A stretch of DNA of 64,000 bases. Source: Macrosoma leucophasiata. Taxonomy: Eukaryota; Arthropoda; Insecta; Lepidoptera; Hedylidae. Made by a program: the position numbers and the translations under genes. This document shows positions 31,786 through 43,221 of the stretch, piece by piece; the stretch's first letter is position 1, and each line of letters opens with the position of its first letter. The notes under the pieces were generated by a model, which worked only from the letters and a program-made list of their open reading frames with translations, was not told the origin of the DNA and did no database searches. The stretch lies in NCBI GenBank assembly GCA_036365455.1, contig JAWQUS010000004.1:2239501-2303500 (forward strand), read 5' to 3'.

Positions 31786-32934
31786 TACCACAGTAATAGA
31801 ATACGACTTTTAAAATCAAAGACAAGTTTAGTTCAAAGATCTTGACCACTAAAGGCACGGCACAAGGTTCTATATTAAGTCCGACCGAATATCTTCTGTA
31901 CGTAAACGACATGAGCAATATTTTAAGTAAGGGACCCCCGTTTGCCAATTCGCAGATGATACATGCCTCCTGGTGGCTAATAAAAATATTTATGAGGCCC
32001 AAAATTTACTAAAAACAAACTTTAACAACCTGTGCAAATCGGCGCATGATCACGGTCTTGTCATAAACTCACAAAAAAACAAAATAGTACACATTCATTC
32101 GTCACACAACCATACAAATATTTCACCTTCCATTAAGTCCCATGTACACGCTTGCCTACACTCTCACTCATTAAATAATGTATGTAATTGTTCGTCTATA
32201 GAAATAGTTGATAGACATAAATATGTAGGTCTAGTGATTGATAACCGGCTCTGCTGGGGCCCGCATAAAGATCATGTATGTAATAAACTAAGATCGGTTC
32301 TAAGTAAACTTTATGTATTGAAACATAAATTGCATTTCAATATATTAAGACTCATTTATATGGCCTTGGCAGATTCGGTTATAAGTTACGGATTAAGTAG
32401 CTATGGCAGAACATACACATCTTATATTGAATCCATATACAAATTGCAATTAAGAATATTACAAACTATAACGCCTAAACATATACTAAATAAAACTAAA
32501 AATAACGCAAGGAAGTTGTTCGAATATTTTAATATTATGTGTGTGTATAAAAAATTGAATACTTAATTTTGTCTGAAAACAATAACTTAGATTCTCTCGT
32601 GGAAAATATAAGACCTTTATACATGAGAACACTCATAAATCGAAACAAGTATATTCTGCCAAAAAGCAACAACTTCTATGGGACTAGAGTGATAAGTTAT
32701 CTAATACCTCATTATTTAAATACTACTACCTACAGATTTGCAAATGATGTATAGTACAAACCATAAATATTTCTGTAATAAATTAAAAAGGTACTACTAA
32801 GCCTAAAATTAGCGGCTCACCGGCGCCCAGATAAACCCTGTGAGGTTTTCGTGGTGCGGTACTTATTGTATAAAAGTGTATTTAAAATGTACTGAATAAA
32901 TCAATAATATACATATAACTTATTCAGTTTATTC

Positions 32935-33335
32935 AGTTTATTCATTTATTTCATATAATTAGGCTCCTGGAGAGCACTTTTACATCGTCATTTTTTTTTA
33001 AACTAACCTAGAGTGAATAACCACTAATAATAATCAAAAATACATAATAAATTAAATAGACACTGAACAATTTTGTATTACACCAGGAAACCGAAGCTTT
33101 TCGATGGAATTTCAACTATTCAGTGATATACAAAAAAATTAATCGCGATCTGCATTCCACACCAGCTACTCGACGATATTAGGTGCATTATATTTCTCAT
33201 ATTAGCAATAAAGTTGCGTTCGTATTTATCACTGATATCAAATATTTCGCATTCCGAAGGATGCCAATAAATGTTAGCACCCCTTCTTCGAAGGCTCTTG
33301 ACGTAATTTGATTGTATTTTTGGAGCTTACTTCCT
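32935..33335 (-). repeat. LINE 3' UTR fragment
   Basis: TTCATTTATTTCATATAATTA, GGAGAGCACTTTTACATCG and CCTAGAGTGAATAACCA; the last block recurs at 51330. Confidence 0.5.
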
Positions 33336-33340
33336 TTAGA

Positions 33341-33650
33341 ACTGCCTCAGTAGCCTAGTGGTAGCAGGCCACTACTACTACGCTGGATGTCCTAGTTTCG
33401 ATTCCCGGGTCGGGGGCTATCACAGAAAACGGTTTAAAACCCATTATCTCTGGTTTTATTGAGATTTTTACATTTTCTGGAAGTTCCTCAGTGCCTCGGA
33501 GTTTGGTAACGCGCCCGGAGATGGTAACAGGCTCGCCACCTGTTACATGGGCCAAGAATGTAACCGACGAATCGTGGGTGTTTGCATGTATGATTGAATG
33601 CATGCATTTACCTCTGCCTACCCCTTCGGGGATGACAGGCGTGAAGTTAC
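33341..33650 (+). repeat. S3 tRNA-headed SINE, full
   Basis: CTGCCTCAGTAGCCTAGTGG to GGCGTGAAGTTACG. Confidence 0.85.
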
Positions 33651-33864
33651 GTACTTCTTTTAGAAACTATTTTTGTTATAAGGCCTCCGTACGGAAATTT
33701 AATGATGAATAAAATCAAGTGTTACAGGAAATTTGAGACGTTATGCGCGATTTTCCCGCGAGCGCTACGATCGAGCTGACGTGTTTCACTCGGTCGCATA
33801 CTAGCGGTCTCCTTGCCCACACCGAGTGAACTATCGTCGTGCGTCGGAGCTGACACACACATAC

Positions 33865-34141
33865 TTTTTGTATGTCATGGAAGTGGCAAATAAACATGCA
33901 GTTCACGTTGATGTTAAGTGATGACTGCAGCCTATCTAGACACCCACACAAAGACCAAGGTCAAAATGCAGATGCGGCCACTCCTGAGGCCTAAGATGTT
34001 ATACCTCGGTGCCGGAAATTATAAAGCTGTACACTACCACCTGACCGGAACACGATAGTGCCGAACACAACCATTTAGCGGCAAGTATATTAGGTAATGC
34101 GGTGGTGCCTACGCCCGCGAGCTCCAAGTTCTACCACCAGT
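33865..34141 (-). repeat. S1 retroposon, full length
   Basis: Head has a small deletion (GAGCTCCAAGTTCTACC). Confidence 0.88.
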
Positions 34142-34732
34142 AAAGTCCGTTTTTTTCATGCATTTTGGAAAGAAAAGTAGATGTTACAAAAATGTATTTA
34201 TCTCGGGCTATGTATTGTATAATATGAATACGTTTTTTACTTAACATTTTCTTGTAATTGGCTTACTTAGCTTGTAATATGTATAGAAGCTAAGAAACAG
34301 TTCACAGTATCATTGAGTGTGATATCCAGCCATCTTTTAATCTGCTTAAAAGACGTATTATCTGCGTTACAAATGCCGTGGCGTAGCATCATACGCCTTA
34401 AGTAGATACGGCGTAGCTCTAGCCTGTTTATTAAAAACTAGCTATTCCGGCGAACGTAGTATATAGAATTAACAAATGTATTACATTTTTAATACAATTT
34501 TTTGGCCAGAGAATAAACCTTGCTATTCAACGTGGCAATGCTGCCAGCCCTCATTGCACTGTCCCAACATTGCCGCAGAGCGATTTCGATGTGGATTTTT
34601 TGATGCATGCATAAACGATATATTAATTGATTAATTTCAAGACTGTATATTGTAAAGGCATGTTAAATAAATAATGTGTTTATATTTTTTTCAGATACTT
34701 TAATAGTTTGTTATTCTAATATTTCATGTGTA

Positions 34733-34917
34733 GCCAAAACCGTACCGGAAAGCGAAGCGTAGGCAGGCCTCCCACAAGATGGACTGACGACCTGGTGAAG
34801 GTCGCGGGCAATCGCTGGATGAGGGCGGCCCAGGACCGTTTGTTGTGGCATTCTTTCGGGGAGGCCTTTGTTCAGCAGTGGACGTATTTTGGCTGAAATG
34901 ATGATGATGATGATGAG
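34733..34917 (+). pseudogene. RTE-type LINE, extreme 3' end
   Basis: Frame 34741-34896 reads RTGKRSVGRPPTRWTDDLVK to QQWTYFG and a stop, followed by (ATG)n, the same C-terminus as 41140-41823. Confidence 0.85.
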
Positions 34918-35100
34918 CCAAAACCTACAATAAATATCTATACAAAGAGTCTTTTTAGAGACGGCGTAAGCCGTGGGCGGTCACTGCCCACGGCCTCACG
35001 GTGTAAAGGAGCAGCCTCCCCCCGTTCACAAACTCCGCTTTCAATTTCAAGAAACTTAGCCGAGAGCCTCACAAAATATACCTTGCACGTTAAGATTTAG

Positions 35101-35236
35101 GGTGAGATTCACAGACCGCACTACGACTTTACTTTGAGCAAAGTACGCCTTTGAACTGTCAAAACCCATACTAAACTGACAGTTCTAAGCATACTTTGCT
35201 CAAAGTAAAGTCGTAGTGCGGTCTGTGAATCTCACC
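35101..35236. repeat. M14 inverted-repeat element, 136 bp
   Basis: 45-bp arms, GGTGAGATTCACAGACCGC..., almost perfect, 45-nt centre. Confidence 0.8.
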
Positions 35237-35427
35237 ATAAGTCTCGCGCTGCCACTGAGTCTTTTTATAAGTAAAACTATTCAAGCATTTCAGATACTAA
35301 AAGGGAGTGTTAAATGTACTCAAAAGATGATCCTAATCCAAAAGTCTGACGATTTAGAAGTTAATTGTGTACGTGGTAGCTTTGAAATATTTGAACAGCT
35401 GGCCTGAGGGCGCGACCTTATATAGAC

Positions 35428-35537
35428 AGCTCAGATATGATAGAGATAGACAGTCTTAAGTCAGTATTAATATAATATAATATATTATATTATATTAATA
35501 CTGACTTAAGACTGTCTATCTCTATCATATCTGAGCT
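35428..35537. repeat. Perfect 110-bp palindrome
   Basis: AGCTCAGATATGATAGAGAT reads outward-in on both strands with no spacer; centre is a TATAATATAATATAT run. A shorter, imperfect echo follows to about 35585. Confidence 0.9.
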
Positions 35538-35809
35538 ATATAATATCATATCTATCATATATAATATAATATATTATATTATAGATCTCAATACTAGAAC
35601 ACGGCATTAAAAAGACGTTAAGTATGTAAAAACGTGATCTTAACTTTACAAGGAACGTAAAAGCGGCGGCGGCTATGGAACAGTTGGAAATCAATTTTCA
35701 TATTTTTCTCAAGTATTGACGGGTTCAGATCATCTTAAGCAGGTCTCGAGGTCCTGATACGGACCTAAATTTGACACGTGAATACAAAAATTATCTTTTG
35801 GGCTCCTCT

Positions 35810-36000
35810 ACTATGTAATCCTGAACGCTACGCAAGATGTTTGCGAAATAGATGGAGGTCAGGTCAGGGACACTGCAAAGAGTACACAAATACTTGGTAC
35901 ACTGCACATAATAATTTTTCAATGCTGTCAGAAAAATGTTACCTCAGTCTGCCCGAGACCACGGAAACTGAAAAGCGACCGAAACGTCGGGTTGAAAGAG
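35810..36000 (+). repeat. Penelope-like 3' end
   Basis: AATCCTGAACGCTACGCAAG, CCTCAGTCTGCCCGAGACC, AAGCGACCGAAACGTCGGG match 25370-25505. Confidence 0.75.
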
Positions 36001-36121
36001 GAAACATTTGTATATATTTGTAATATTTTCACACAAAAACTACTGGACCGATTTCAAAAAAAATCTTTCACCAGTTACCGCTAGTACAATATACTTATAT
36101 TGTATATACTTATTTTTTTTA

Positions 36122-36324
36122 ACTAGCGGCCCGCCGCATCTTCGCGCGGTTGCAATGTTACCTACCTCTCCTATTCATCTTAGCGTAATGTTATATAGCC
36201 TCGATAAATGGGCTATCTAACACTGAAAGATTTTTTCAAATTGGACCCGTAGTTCCTGAGATTAGCGCGTTCAAGCAAACAAACAAACAAACGAACTCTT
36301 TTGCTTTATAATATTAGCAGAGAT
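36122..36324 (-). repeat. Helitron-like element
   Basis: CTAGCGGCCCGCCGCATCTTC to GCTTTATAATATTAGCAGAG, with a CAAA run. Confidence 0.5.
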
Positions 36325-36357
36325 CAGATTTTTTTTTTTTTTTGGTTTTTTTTTTTC

Positions 36358-36542
36358 ACAGCCCCACAGTAGGTATAAACCTGTGTCGTGGGTGCCGTTG
36401 TACACATACAACACATACACAAACACCCAGACCCGAAACAAATTTCTGTAGGCCATACAAATATTTGTTCCGGTGCGGGGATCGAACCCGCGACCCTTCG
36501 AATCAAACGGTGGTTTCGCACCGCTGGACTAACCGGGTCGTC
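36358..36542 (-). repeat. S2 tRNA-headed SINE, full
   Basis: Head GACGACCCGGTTAGTCCAGCGG at 36542; B box GGTTCGATCCCC intact. Confidence 0.88.
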
Positions 36543-36798
36543 GTTATAAATAAGTTATAAATAAGTCATGTAGAGAGGTTAAGTGATTTATAGAAAACCT
36601 AGCGTTAATCAGAACAGGTAGTCATTATCACTTGACAGTCAATCGATTAGCGGTAAACACGCTATCACCTGTTAGTTAATGGATTTATGACACCACTTGA
36701 TAATGTTTAACATACTCGTAGATTTAACGTGACGTAACTACAATGGTGTTCATGTAACATCCTGTTTATTTATATAGGGATTAATAAATATCGCTTTT

Positions 36799-37153
36799 AC
36801 TGATGGTAGAGCTCCAGTGACGGAAATCGCGGGCGTAGGCACCACCGCGTTACCTTATATACTTGCCGCTGAATGGTAGTGTTCAGCACTGTAATGTACG
36901 GTCCTATAATTTCTGGCACAGAGACATAACACCTTAGGCCTCAGGAATGGTAACGCATTTGCATTTTGACCTTGGTCTTTGTGTGGTCAGTCATCACTTA
37001 ACCCCTGACTCATTCAAATATTTTTAGTACATGATTTTGAAGAAAGTTGCGCAGAATTATTGCAGTGAATTAAAAATACTTAGATAGTTAGAATGTTTTT
37101 AACATCAATGTGAACTGCATGCTTGATTGCCACTTAAATTACATTAAAAAAAA
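36799..37153 (+). repeat. S1 retroposon with an insertion near the tail
   Basis: About 90 bp of unrelated sequence (37001-37095, CCCTGACTCATTCAAATA...) lies between TCACTTAAC and AACATCAATGTG; AAC may be a duplication. Confidence 0.8.
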
Positions 37154-37294
37154 TCGCTGGTGTTAAAATAGAAACAGCCAAATGCGTGTTGGAACATACG
37201 CAATGTAGGGTTTAGTTTTTTCGAAGTACATTTTAAAATTTAATCGACTATTACTCATAACGTTGCTGAGGTCACTAAGCCTTGATAATAATTC

Positions 37295-37495
37295 GACGAC
37301 CCGGTTAGTCCAGCGGTATGAAACCATCGTTTGATTCGAAGGGTCGCGGGTTCGATCCCCGCACCGGGACAAATATTTGTATGGCCTACAGATATTTGTT
37401 TCGGGTCTGGGTGTTTGTGTATGTGTTGTATGTGTACAACGGCACCCACGACACAGGTTTATACCTACTGTGGGGCTGTGAGTGTAAGCGTATTT
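37295..37495 (+). repeat. S2 tRNA-headed SINE, full
   Basis: A and B boxes intact; ends GAGTGTAAGCGTATT. Confidence 0.9.
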
Positions 37496-37579
37496 TATTA
37501 TTATTTTTCCACTTATTTATTCATACAACTTATTAAATATTTTTTTACATATATATGTATAAAAAAAACAACAAATATA

Positions 37580-37890
37580 TATATAAAAAATTAAAAAATA
37601 GTGTGCCGCCGGCAGCGAGAGCAGGGTCCAAGCTGCCGGTGGTTAGGGACACAGAGACAGGAACCTCCTCACTATGCGTGCCGTGCCGAGGAGTACTGCT
37701 TTCTGTATCAGACCCTTGATCCATCCACCTAGCGAGAGCCTCTTGAGATGTTGGTCGAGGCTCTTCGCTATCAGCCTGTTCACCAATACGACTATCGGCA
37801 CAATGATGGCCGAATCCACATCCCACATGGACACAGCCTCGTGAGCCAGATCAAGATATTTTATTTCCTTGTCTTTTTCGGCTTTCACGC
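37580..37890 (-). pseudogene. LINE ORF2 C-terminal fragment
   Basis: Minus frame from 37888: KEIKYLDLAHEAVSMWDVDS, IIVPIVV, LLGTARIVRRFLSL then stop, a C-terminal block I recognise from insect non-LTR elements; GC-rich tail after the stop. Confidence 0.6.
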
Positions 37891-38163
37891 GATTTATTAT
37901 TTTTATTATTATAATGACAAAGTTATCGTTTTTTTGTTATATGTATTACGATCATCACCACCTTACGGTAGGAGATATAACAACGCGGACGCTGCAGAAC
38001 ATCCCGCGTTATTGTATTTTTAAGCGCCCTACTAGGAATAGTTCGACAGCCATAGTTCGGTGGATTGACAGCATTAGCGAAATAATGATGATTTCCACCA
38101 TGGGCGGTGGGTCGTCACGTCACGACACCAAAATACAGTAATTGAATTTACTTTTTAGATTAA

Positions 38164-38511
38164 AGGAGATGTTGCGAGCTCGGCTCTGGTACGTACAGTA
38201 CCTGAAAAAATGGGTAAATTAAAGAAGAATCCGAAAAAAATACAATTAATTTATTCAAGAATATATTTTAGAGTTACAACCACATTTAATTCAAACGATT
38301 TTATCATTTTCAATATGGTTATTAGTGGCATTTGTCAAAATGACATCGCCCGCCATATTCGCCATGTTGGTTTTGAGTTGCAATTCTAACTGCAAACAAA
38401 GCTAAATAAGTGAATATATGCAGTAAAAAACGTTTTTATATTGATTTTGCCTGTTAATGATATTGTGTACAATACATGGCCGGAGGTCCATACATTTTTG
38501 CAAAATCTCCT
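38164..38511. mobile_element. M6 MITE with TTAA duplication
   Basis: AGGAGATGTTGC...GCAAAATCTCCT, 348 bp, TTAA on both sides (38160-38163, 38512-38515), as piggyBac elements leave. Confidence 0.8.
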
Positions 38512-38792
38512 TTAATATTCTTAATTATCCAAGTTAAGAAATTATAGTCTTGTAAGTTAATCCCTTCTACTTTCATTGGAGTAACAAAGTTAGTGCACTC
38601 CGATGCGACTCACACAGAATATCTTAAGCATTTGCATTAAACTTTGAGTTTATTCATATTTTGGATGAAACAAACAAGACACTAATTGGGATGAGTTGTA
38701 AACTTTTAAATAGTTTGTATTAAACACCAGAATTTAATATGCATTTTCATGACTGCAGCTGTGTGATGAAGTTTACATTAATTCTTCCATGA

Positions 38793-38874
38793 GACGACCC
38801 GGTTGGTCCAGCGGTGTGAAATGACCGTTTGATTCGAAGGGTCGCAGGTTCGATCCTCGCACCGGGATAAATAT
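38793..38874 (+). repeat. S2 head only
   Basis: tRNA-like part through CACCGGGATAAAT; the body is missing. Confidence 0.8.
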
Positions 38875-38897
38875 AATAATATGTTATATATACTTTT

Positions 38898-38967
38898 TCC
38901 CCTACCCGGGAATCGAACCCAGGACCCCAGCGTAGTGGCCTGCTAACACTATGCGACTGAGCCAGTT
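38898..38967 (-). repeat. S3 head only
   Basis: CCTACCCGGGAATCGAACCC to GACTGAGCCAGTT. Confidence 0.75.
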
Positions 38968-39014
38968 AAAAAAAAAAATTCAAATCCTAAATATCATCGT
39001 AATAGGACGTCATG

Positions 39015-39299
39015 TTTTTTTTTATGTAATGGAAGTGGCAAACATGTGTGCAGTTCACATTGATGTTAAGTGATGACTGCAGCCTATAGACACCTACACA
39101 AAGACCAAGGTCAAAATGCAGATGCGTTACCACTCTGAGGCCTAAGGTGTTATGCCTCTGTGCGGGAAATTACAGGGCCGTACATTACCACCTGACCGGA
39201 ACACGATAGTGCTGAACACGACCATTTAGCGGCAAGTATATTAGGTAATGCGGTGGTTCCTTCGCCCGCGAGCCCCGTCACTGGAGCTCTACCATCAGC
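39015..39299 (-). repeat. S1 retroposon, full length
   Basis: Poly-T to CTACCATCAG. Confidence 0.9.
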
Positions 39300-39534
39300 A
39301 GAACTATATATAATAAGGTACGCGCAACATATACATATATGTTAGTAGCAAGCCAATCAACCGAATAATGGCGGTCAAACCATTCCAATGCGGAAGTTGT
39401 AAGTGCAATAACGCGAGATGGGCATTAGCATACTGAGATAAAACTACTTTAAACACTACAATCATATACAAATTAATTTATTTTTAAGTAACAATTGTTT
39501 TCACCATATTCAAAATTTCTTTATATAATGCACC

Positions 39535-39640
39535 TTCGACAGCTCTATTTGGCCCTAAGGTTGACTGGTAGAGAATACCACTAGGTATTTAGTCCGCCTT
39601 ATGTACATTTCTTATGTGCTAAAAGAATAAATAAATAAAT
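39535..39640 (+). repeat. LINE 3' tail
   Basis: AGGTTGACTGGTAGAGAATAC, TAGTCCGCCTTATGTAC, (AAAT)n. Confidence 0.65.
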
Positions 39641-39675
39641 ACAATCATCGCACCAGCGTTTAAATGTTGACTAGT

Positions 39676-39725
39676 ATTAGGTACCTCTGGCTACTCCTTC
39701 GAGGATTACAAGCGTAAAGTTATAT
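39676..39725 (+). repeat. S3 tail fragment
   Basis: CCTCTGGCTACTCCTTCGAGG and GTAAAGTTAT. Confidence 0.45.
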
Positions 39726-39774
39726 TAATATTAACCCAATTTCGTTAAGCTAGGAAAGCACCTGTACACTTTTA

Positions 39775-39885
39775 ACTTGTAGTAGAGTTCTATTATAGGG
39801 ACTCCAGGGCGAAGACACCGCCGCCTTACCTAATCTATCTGACGCCTAATTATAGTATTCAGCAGTATCGTGTTCCAGTTAATAT
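39775..39885 (+). repeat. S1 older subfamily, head
   Basis: CACCGCCGCCTTACCTAATC and CAGCAGTATCGTGTTCCAG, heavily mutated. Confidence 0.55.
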
Positions 39886-39892
39886 GTATTAT

Positions 39893-40470
39893 TATCTAGC
39901 AATCCCGGCAAACTTCGTATTGGCTCACAATGAAATAATGTGTCAAAGGTTTGATAGACACGGACAATTGGTATGGAATAATAAAATTATGGTTTTTACT
40001 GTTTCCCTTAATTTTTTTCATATTTCTTTCGTTTTAAACTTTTCCTGGACTTTTAAAAATCATCAAAACCAAAATTAGCCAAATCGGTACAGCCGTTCTA
40101 GAGTTTTTTTTTTTTTTTTTTATGTAATTGAAGTGGCAAACAAGCATGCAGTTCACATTGATGTTAAGTGATGACTGCAGCCTATAGACAGCCACACAGA
40201 GACCAGTGGTCAAAATGCAGATGCGTTACCACTCCTGAGGCCTAAGGTGTTATGCCTCTGTGCCGGAAATTACAGGGCCGTACATAACCACCTGACCGGA
40301 ACACGATAGTGCTGAACACTACCATTTAGCGGCAAGTAAATCAGGTAATGCGGTGGTGCCTACGCCCGCGAGCTCCGTCACTGGAGCTCTACCACCACCA
40401 AATGTTACCACAAAAAGTTTTAGCGAGACTAACGAACAGCAATTCTTAAAGATTTATATATATATATATA
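39893..40470 (-). mobile_element. Helitron-like element split by S1
   Basis: TAGCAATCCCGGCAAACTTC to TTCTAGAG, then after the S1, TTTTAGCGAGACTAACGAAC and a TA run. Confidence 0.6.
40104..40398 (-). repeat. S1 retroposon, full, inside Helitron-like element
   Basis: Host element resumes at GTTTTAGCGAG, so S1 is younger. Confidence 0.9.
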
Positions 40471-40489
40471 TAGATATAGATAGATAGAT

Positions 40490-40642
40490 AACTATCACAG
40501 AGACATAACAATTAAGGTCTCAGGGGTGGCAACGCATCTGCATCTGATCTGTAGTTTCTATAGATGTCTATAGGCTGCAGTCATCACTTAACATCCATGT
40601 GAACTGCATGCTTGTTTGCCACCTTTGTTACTTAAAAAAAAA
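40490..40642 (+). repeat. S1 older subfamily, tail half
   Basis: GACATAACAATTAAGGTCTCA to GTTACTTAAAAAAAAAA. Confidence 0.65.
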
Positions 40643-40686
40643 ACATATATTACGATGATATTTAGGAATTGACAATTTTTTTTTAA

Positions 40687-40950
40687 ATGCCTTAGTCGCC
40701 TAGTGTTAGCAAGCCACTTCTACTACGCTGGGGTCCTGGGTTCGAATTCCGGGTAGGGGAATATCAGAGATAATGGTTTAAAGTCATATATCTCTGGTTC
40801 TTTTGGGATTTTCCCATTTTCTGGAAATTTCCCAGTACCTCGAAGTTTGGTAATGTGCCCGCAGATGTCAATAGGCTCGCCACCTCTTACATGGACCAAA
40901 ACGTAACGGCGAATCGTGGGTGTTTGCATGCTTGAATGCATGCATTTATT
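40687..40950 (+). repeat. S3, lacking its last part
   Basis: Head TGCCTTAGTCGCCTAGTG; stops at TTGAATGCATGCATTTAT. Confidence 0.8.
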
Positions 40951-41050
40951 TATTTATTTATTTCATGTGCACAAGAAAAATGTTACATGAGGCGGACTTA
41001 ATGCTATATAGCATTATCTGCCAGTCAACCTTTAGGTTGTAAAGAAAACA
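40945..41050 (-). repeat. LINE 3' tail
   Basis: (TTTA)n, GAGGCGGACTTAATGC, TGCCAGTCAACCTTTAGG, reverse of 39535-39640. Confidence 0.65.
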
Positions 41051-41122
41051 TAAATGGTGCAGAGCATTCAAGAAAAAAGAACAAAACAAAAAAAAATAAA
41101 AGGTATATTATTAAAATATTTA

Positions 41123-41866
41123 TCATCATCATCATCATTTCAGCCAAAATACGTCCACTGCTGAACAAAGGCCTCCCCCAAAGAATGCCACAACGAACGG
41201 TCCTGGGCCGCCCTCATCCAGCGATTGCCCGCGACCTTCACCAGGTCGTCGGTCCATCTTGTGGGAGGCCTGCCTACGCTTCGCTTTCCGGTACGCGGTC
41301 GCCACTCGAGAACTGCTCTGCCCCAACGGCCGTCAGTTCGTCGAGCTATGTGCCCTGCCCACTGCCACTTGAGTCTCGCTATTCGGTGAGCTATGTCGGT
41401 AACTTTGGTTCTCATGCGGATCTCCTCATTTCTGATTCGGTCTCGCAGAGAAACTCCAAGCATAGCTCTCTCCATTGCTCTCTGAGTGACCTTGAGCCTT
41501 CTTATGAGGCCCATAGTGAGCGACCACGTTTCTGTCCCATAAGTCATCACTGGCAACACACACTGATCAAAGACCTTTTTCTTGAGACACTGCGGTAAGT
41601 CGGACGAGAAGATAAACCGTAGCTTCCCGAACGCTGCCCAACCGAGTTGGATTCGGCGATTGACCTCTTTCTCGAAGTTGGACCGACCTAACTGGACCGT
41701 TTGTCCCAGGTATACATAATCGTCAACAACTTCGAGTGTAGTACCCTCGACCATAACAGGAGTGGGTGTAACATGGACATTTGACATGATCTTCGTCTTG
41801 TCCATGTTCATTTTAAGGCCCACTCCTATCGCCTTTCTTCTTTAAGAAAGGCGATAAAATATTTAT
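41123..41866 (-). mobile_element. RTE-type LINE, 5'-truncated, with target duplication
   Basis: AAAATATTTAT at both edges. The left edge is (ATC)n, the right edge carries a small inverted repeat of the element's own first bases. Confidence 0.8.
41140..41823 (-). pseudogene. RTE-type reverse transcriptase, C-terminal 227 aa
   Basis: Uninterrupted frame: GLKMNMDKTKIM (final RT block), YVYLGQTV, NRRIQLGWAAFGKL, VLPVMTYGTETW, MERAMLGVSLRDR, RLKWQWAGHIARR, VGRPPTRWTDDL, stop after QWTYFG. Lacks endonuclease and RT catalytic residues because of 5' truncation. The intact frame suggests recent insertion. Confidence 0.9.
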
Positions 41867-42055
41867 ACAGGTACATAAATATATAGGCATATACTACTGT
41901 AATATTCTAATACATTATATAAGTTATATTATATACTACTACTACATATAAATAATACATAATATATAAGGTACTGCAGAAGATAGCTGTGAGGAAAGTA
42001 TTAATAACTCAAAGCATCCTCAGGTAATGATCACGAAGCTTTCTTTTAAAAAAAT

Positions 42056-42097
42056 ATCTCTGCCCTTCGGGAATTACAGGCGTGAAGTTACGTTTTT
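42056..42097 (+). repeat. S3 tail fragment
   Basis: CCCTTCGGGAATTACAGGCG and TGAAGTTACG. Confidence 0.55.
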
Positions 42098-42447
42098 TTA
42101 TTTGCTTATACGATAGCGTGTATGAAGAAGAGAGAAAGCATTAGCAATTCAGCTTACGGTTGCAAAGGTCATGGTATACCGGAATGGACCGGGAGTCAGG
42201 AAATATACGAACTAGTGGCCAGGAGAGTGCGTCACACTTTGTGTCACTTGTCTTCATTAGTCTTGATTTGTCAACGATTGGTCTCACCTGTGCTTAGAGT
42301 GGAGGTGTATTGAAATACATTATTGACATATATTGCGATTCTATTTTCTACTGACTGAATGACTTTGAGATAATTTTGACTACGAGATTTTGGAGCTTGG
42401 TAGAGCCAGTAGAAAGAGGATGACAGCATCCACAATATTCATTAACG

Positions 42448-42557
42448 CACGTAACTCACGCCTGTTGTTCCCGAAGGGGTATGCAGAGGTAAATTCAAAA
42501 ATACATGCAAACACCCACGATTCGCCGGTTGCGTTTTGTCTCGAGCCTGTTGACAGA
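42448..42557 (-). repeat. S3 tail half
   Basis: CGTAACTCACGCCTGTTG to TCGAGCCTGTTGAC. Confidence 0.7.
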
Positions 42558-42753
42558 ATCGGAATCAGAAACTTATTTATTCATTTATGCTGACAAGCAC
42601 ATATAAAACGTCTCAAACAAACAAAATATTTTTTTTATTATTGATTATTTAAAGCGAATAGCAATTGACATATATGTCAATTTACAAACTAAAAATATAT
42701 AATCAAGAATATCACTAATATAGATACATAAAGATCTTAAAATTAGGTTGTAG

Positions 42754-43043
42754 TTTTTTTTTTTTTATGTAATTGAAGTGGCAAACAAGCATGCAGTTCA
42801 CATTGATGTTAAGTGATGACTGCAGCCTATAGACACCCACACAAAGTCCAAGGTCAAAATGCAAATGCGTTACCACTCCTGAGGCCTAAGGTGTTATGCC
42901 TCTGTGCCGGAAATTACAGGGCCGTACATTACCACCTGACCGGAACACGATAGTGCTGAACACTACCATTTAGCGGCAAGTAAATCAGGTAATGCGGTGG
43001 TGCCTACGCCCGCGAGCTCCGTCACTGGAGCTCTACCAAAAGT
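42754..43043 (-). repeat. S1 retroposon, full length
   Basis: Poly-T to GCTCTACCA. Confidence 0.9.
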
Positions 43044-43221
43044 AATACAATAGTAATACTTAGTTGCCATTATATGATGATATAGATATACTAATGTCGG
43101 TAAGTATACCAGGAGAATGTTTCATTTCCCTTTTTACATCTCCGGATATATTAATATTACCGAAGTATTGGGAAACTTACCGAAAATGGACAATAGAACG
43201 AAAAATGAAGGATTTCACACT

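Larger units (their letters stand above)
31092..32900 (+). pseudogene. Decayed LINE reverse transcriptase (jockey-like)
   Basis: Pieces in several frames, in order: NLNEKKVQ; KNQYGFQKHKCTTQLL; VLALFIDFSKAF (RT motif A, 31690-31735); KGTAQGSI and LLYVNDMSN (motif B region); FADDTCLL at 31949-31972 (catalytic DD intact); GLVINSQKNK; then 31973-32566 uninterrupted to YKKLNT and a short last frame to 32754. Frame is lost at two inverted duplications (31521-31584, about 31730-31785) and by a GC-rich unrelated segment 31300-31470. Endonuclease domain not seen. Confidence 0.8.

Noticed and set aside
37295..37370. Possible functional tRNA gene
   Set aside because: tRNA-like head of S2, continuous with the SINE body and repeated at six other places.
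41185..41598. 137-codon plus-strand frame
   Set aside because: Antisense of the RTE reverse transcriptase reading frame.
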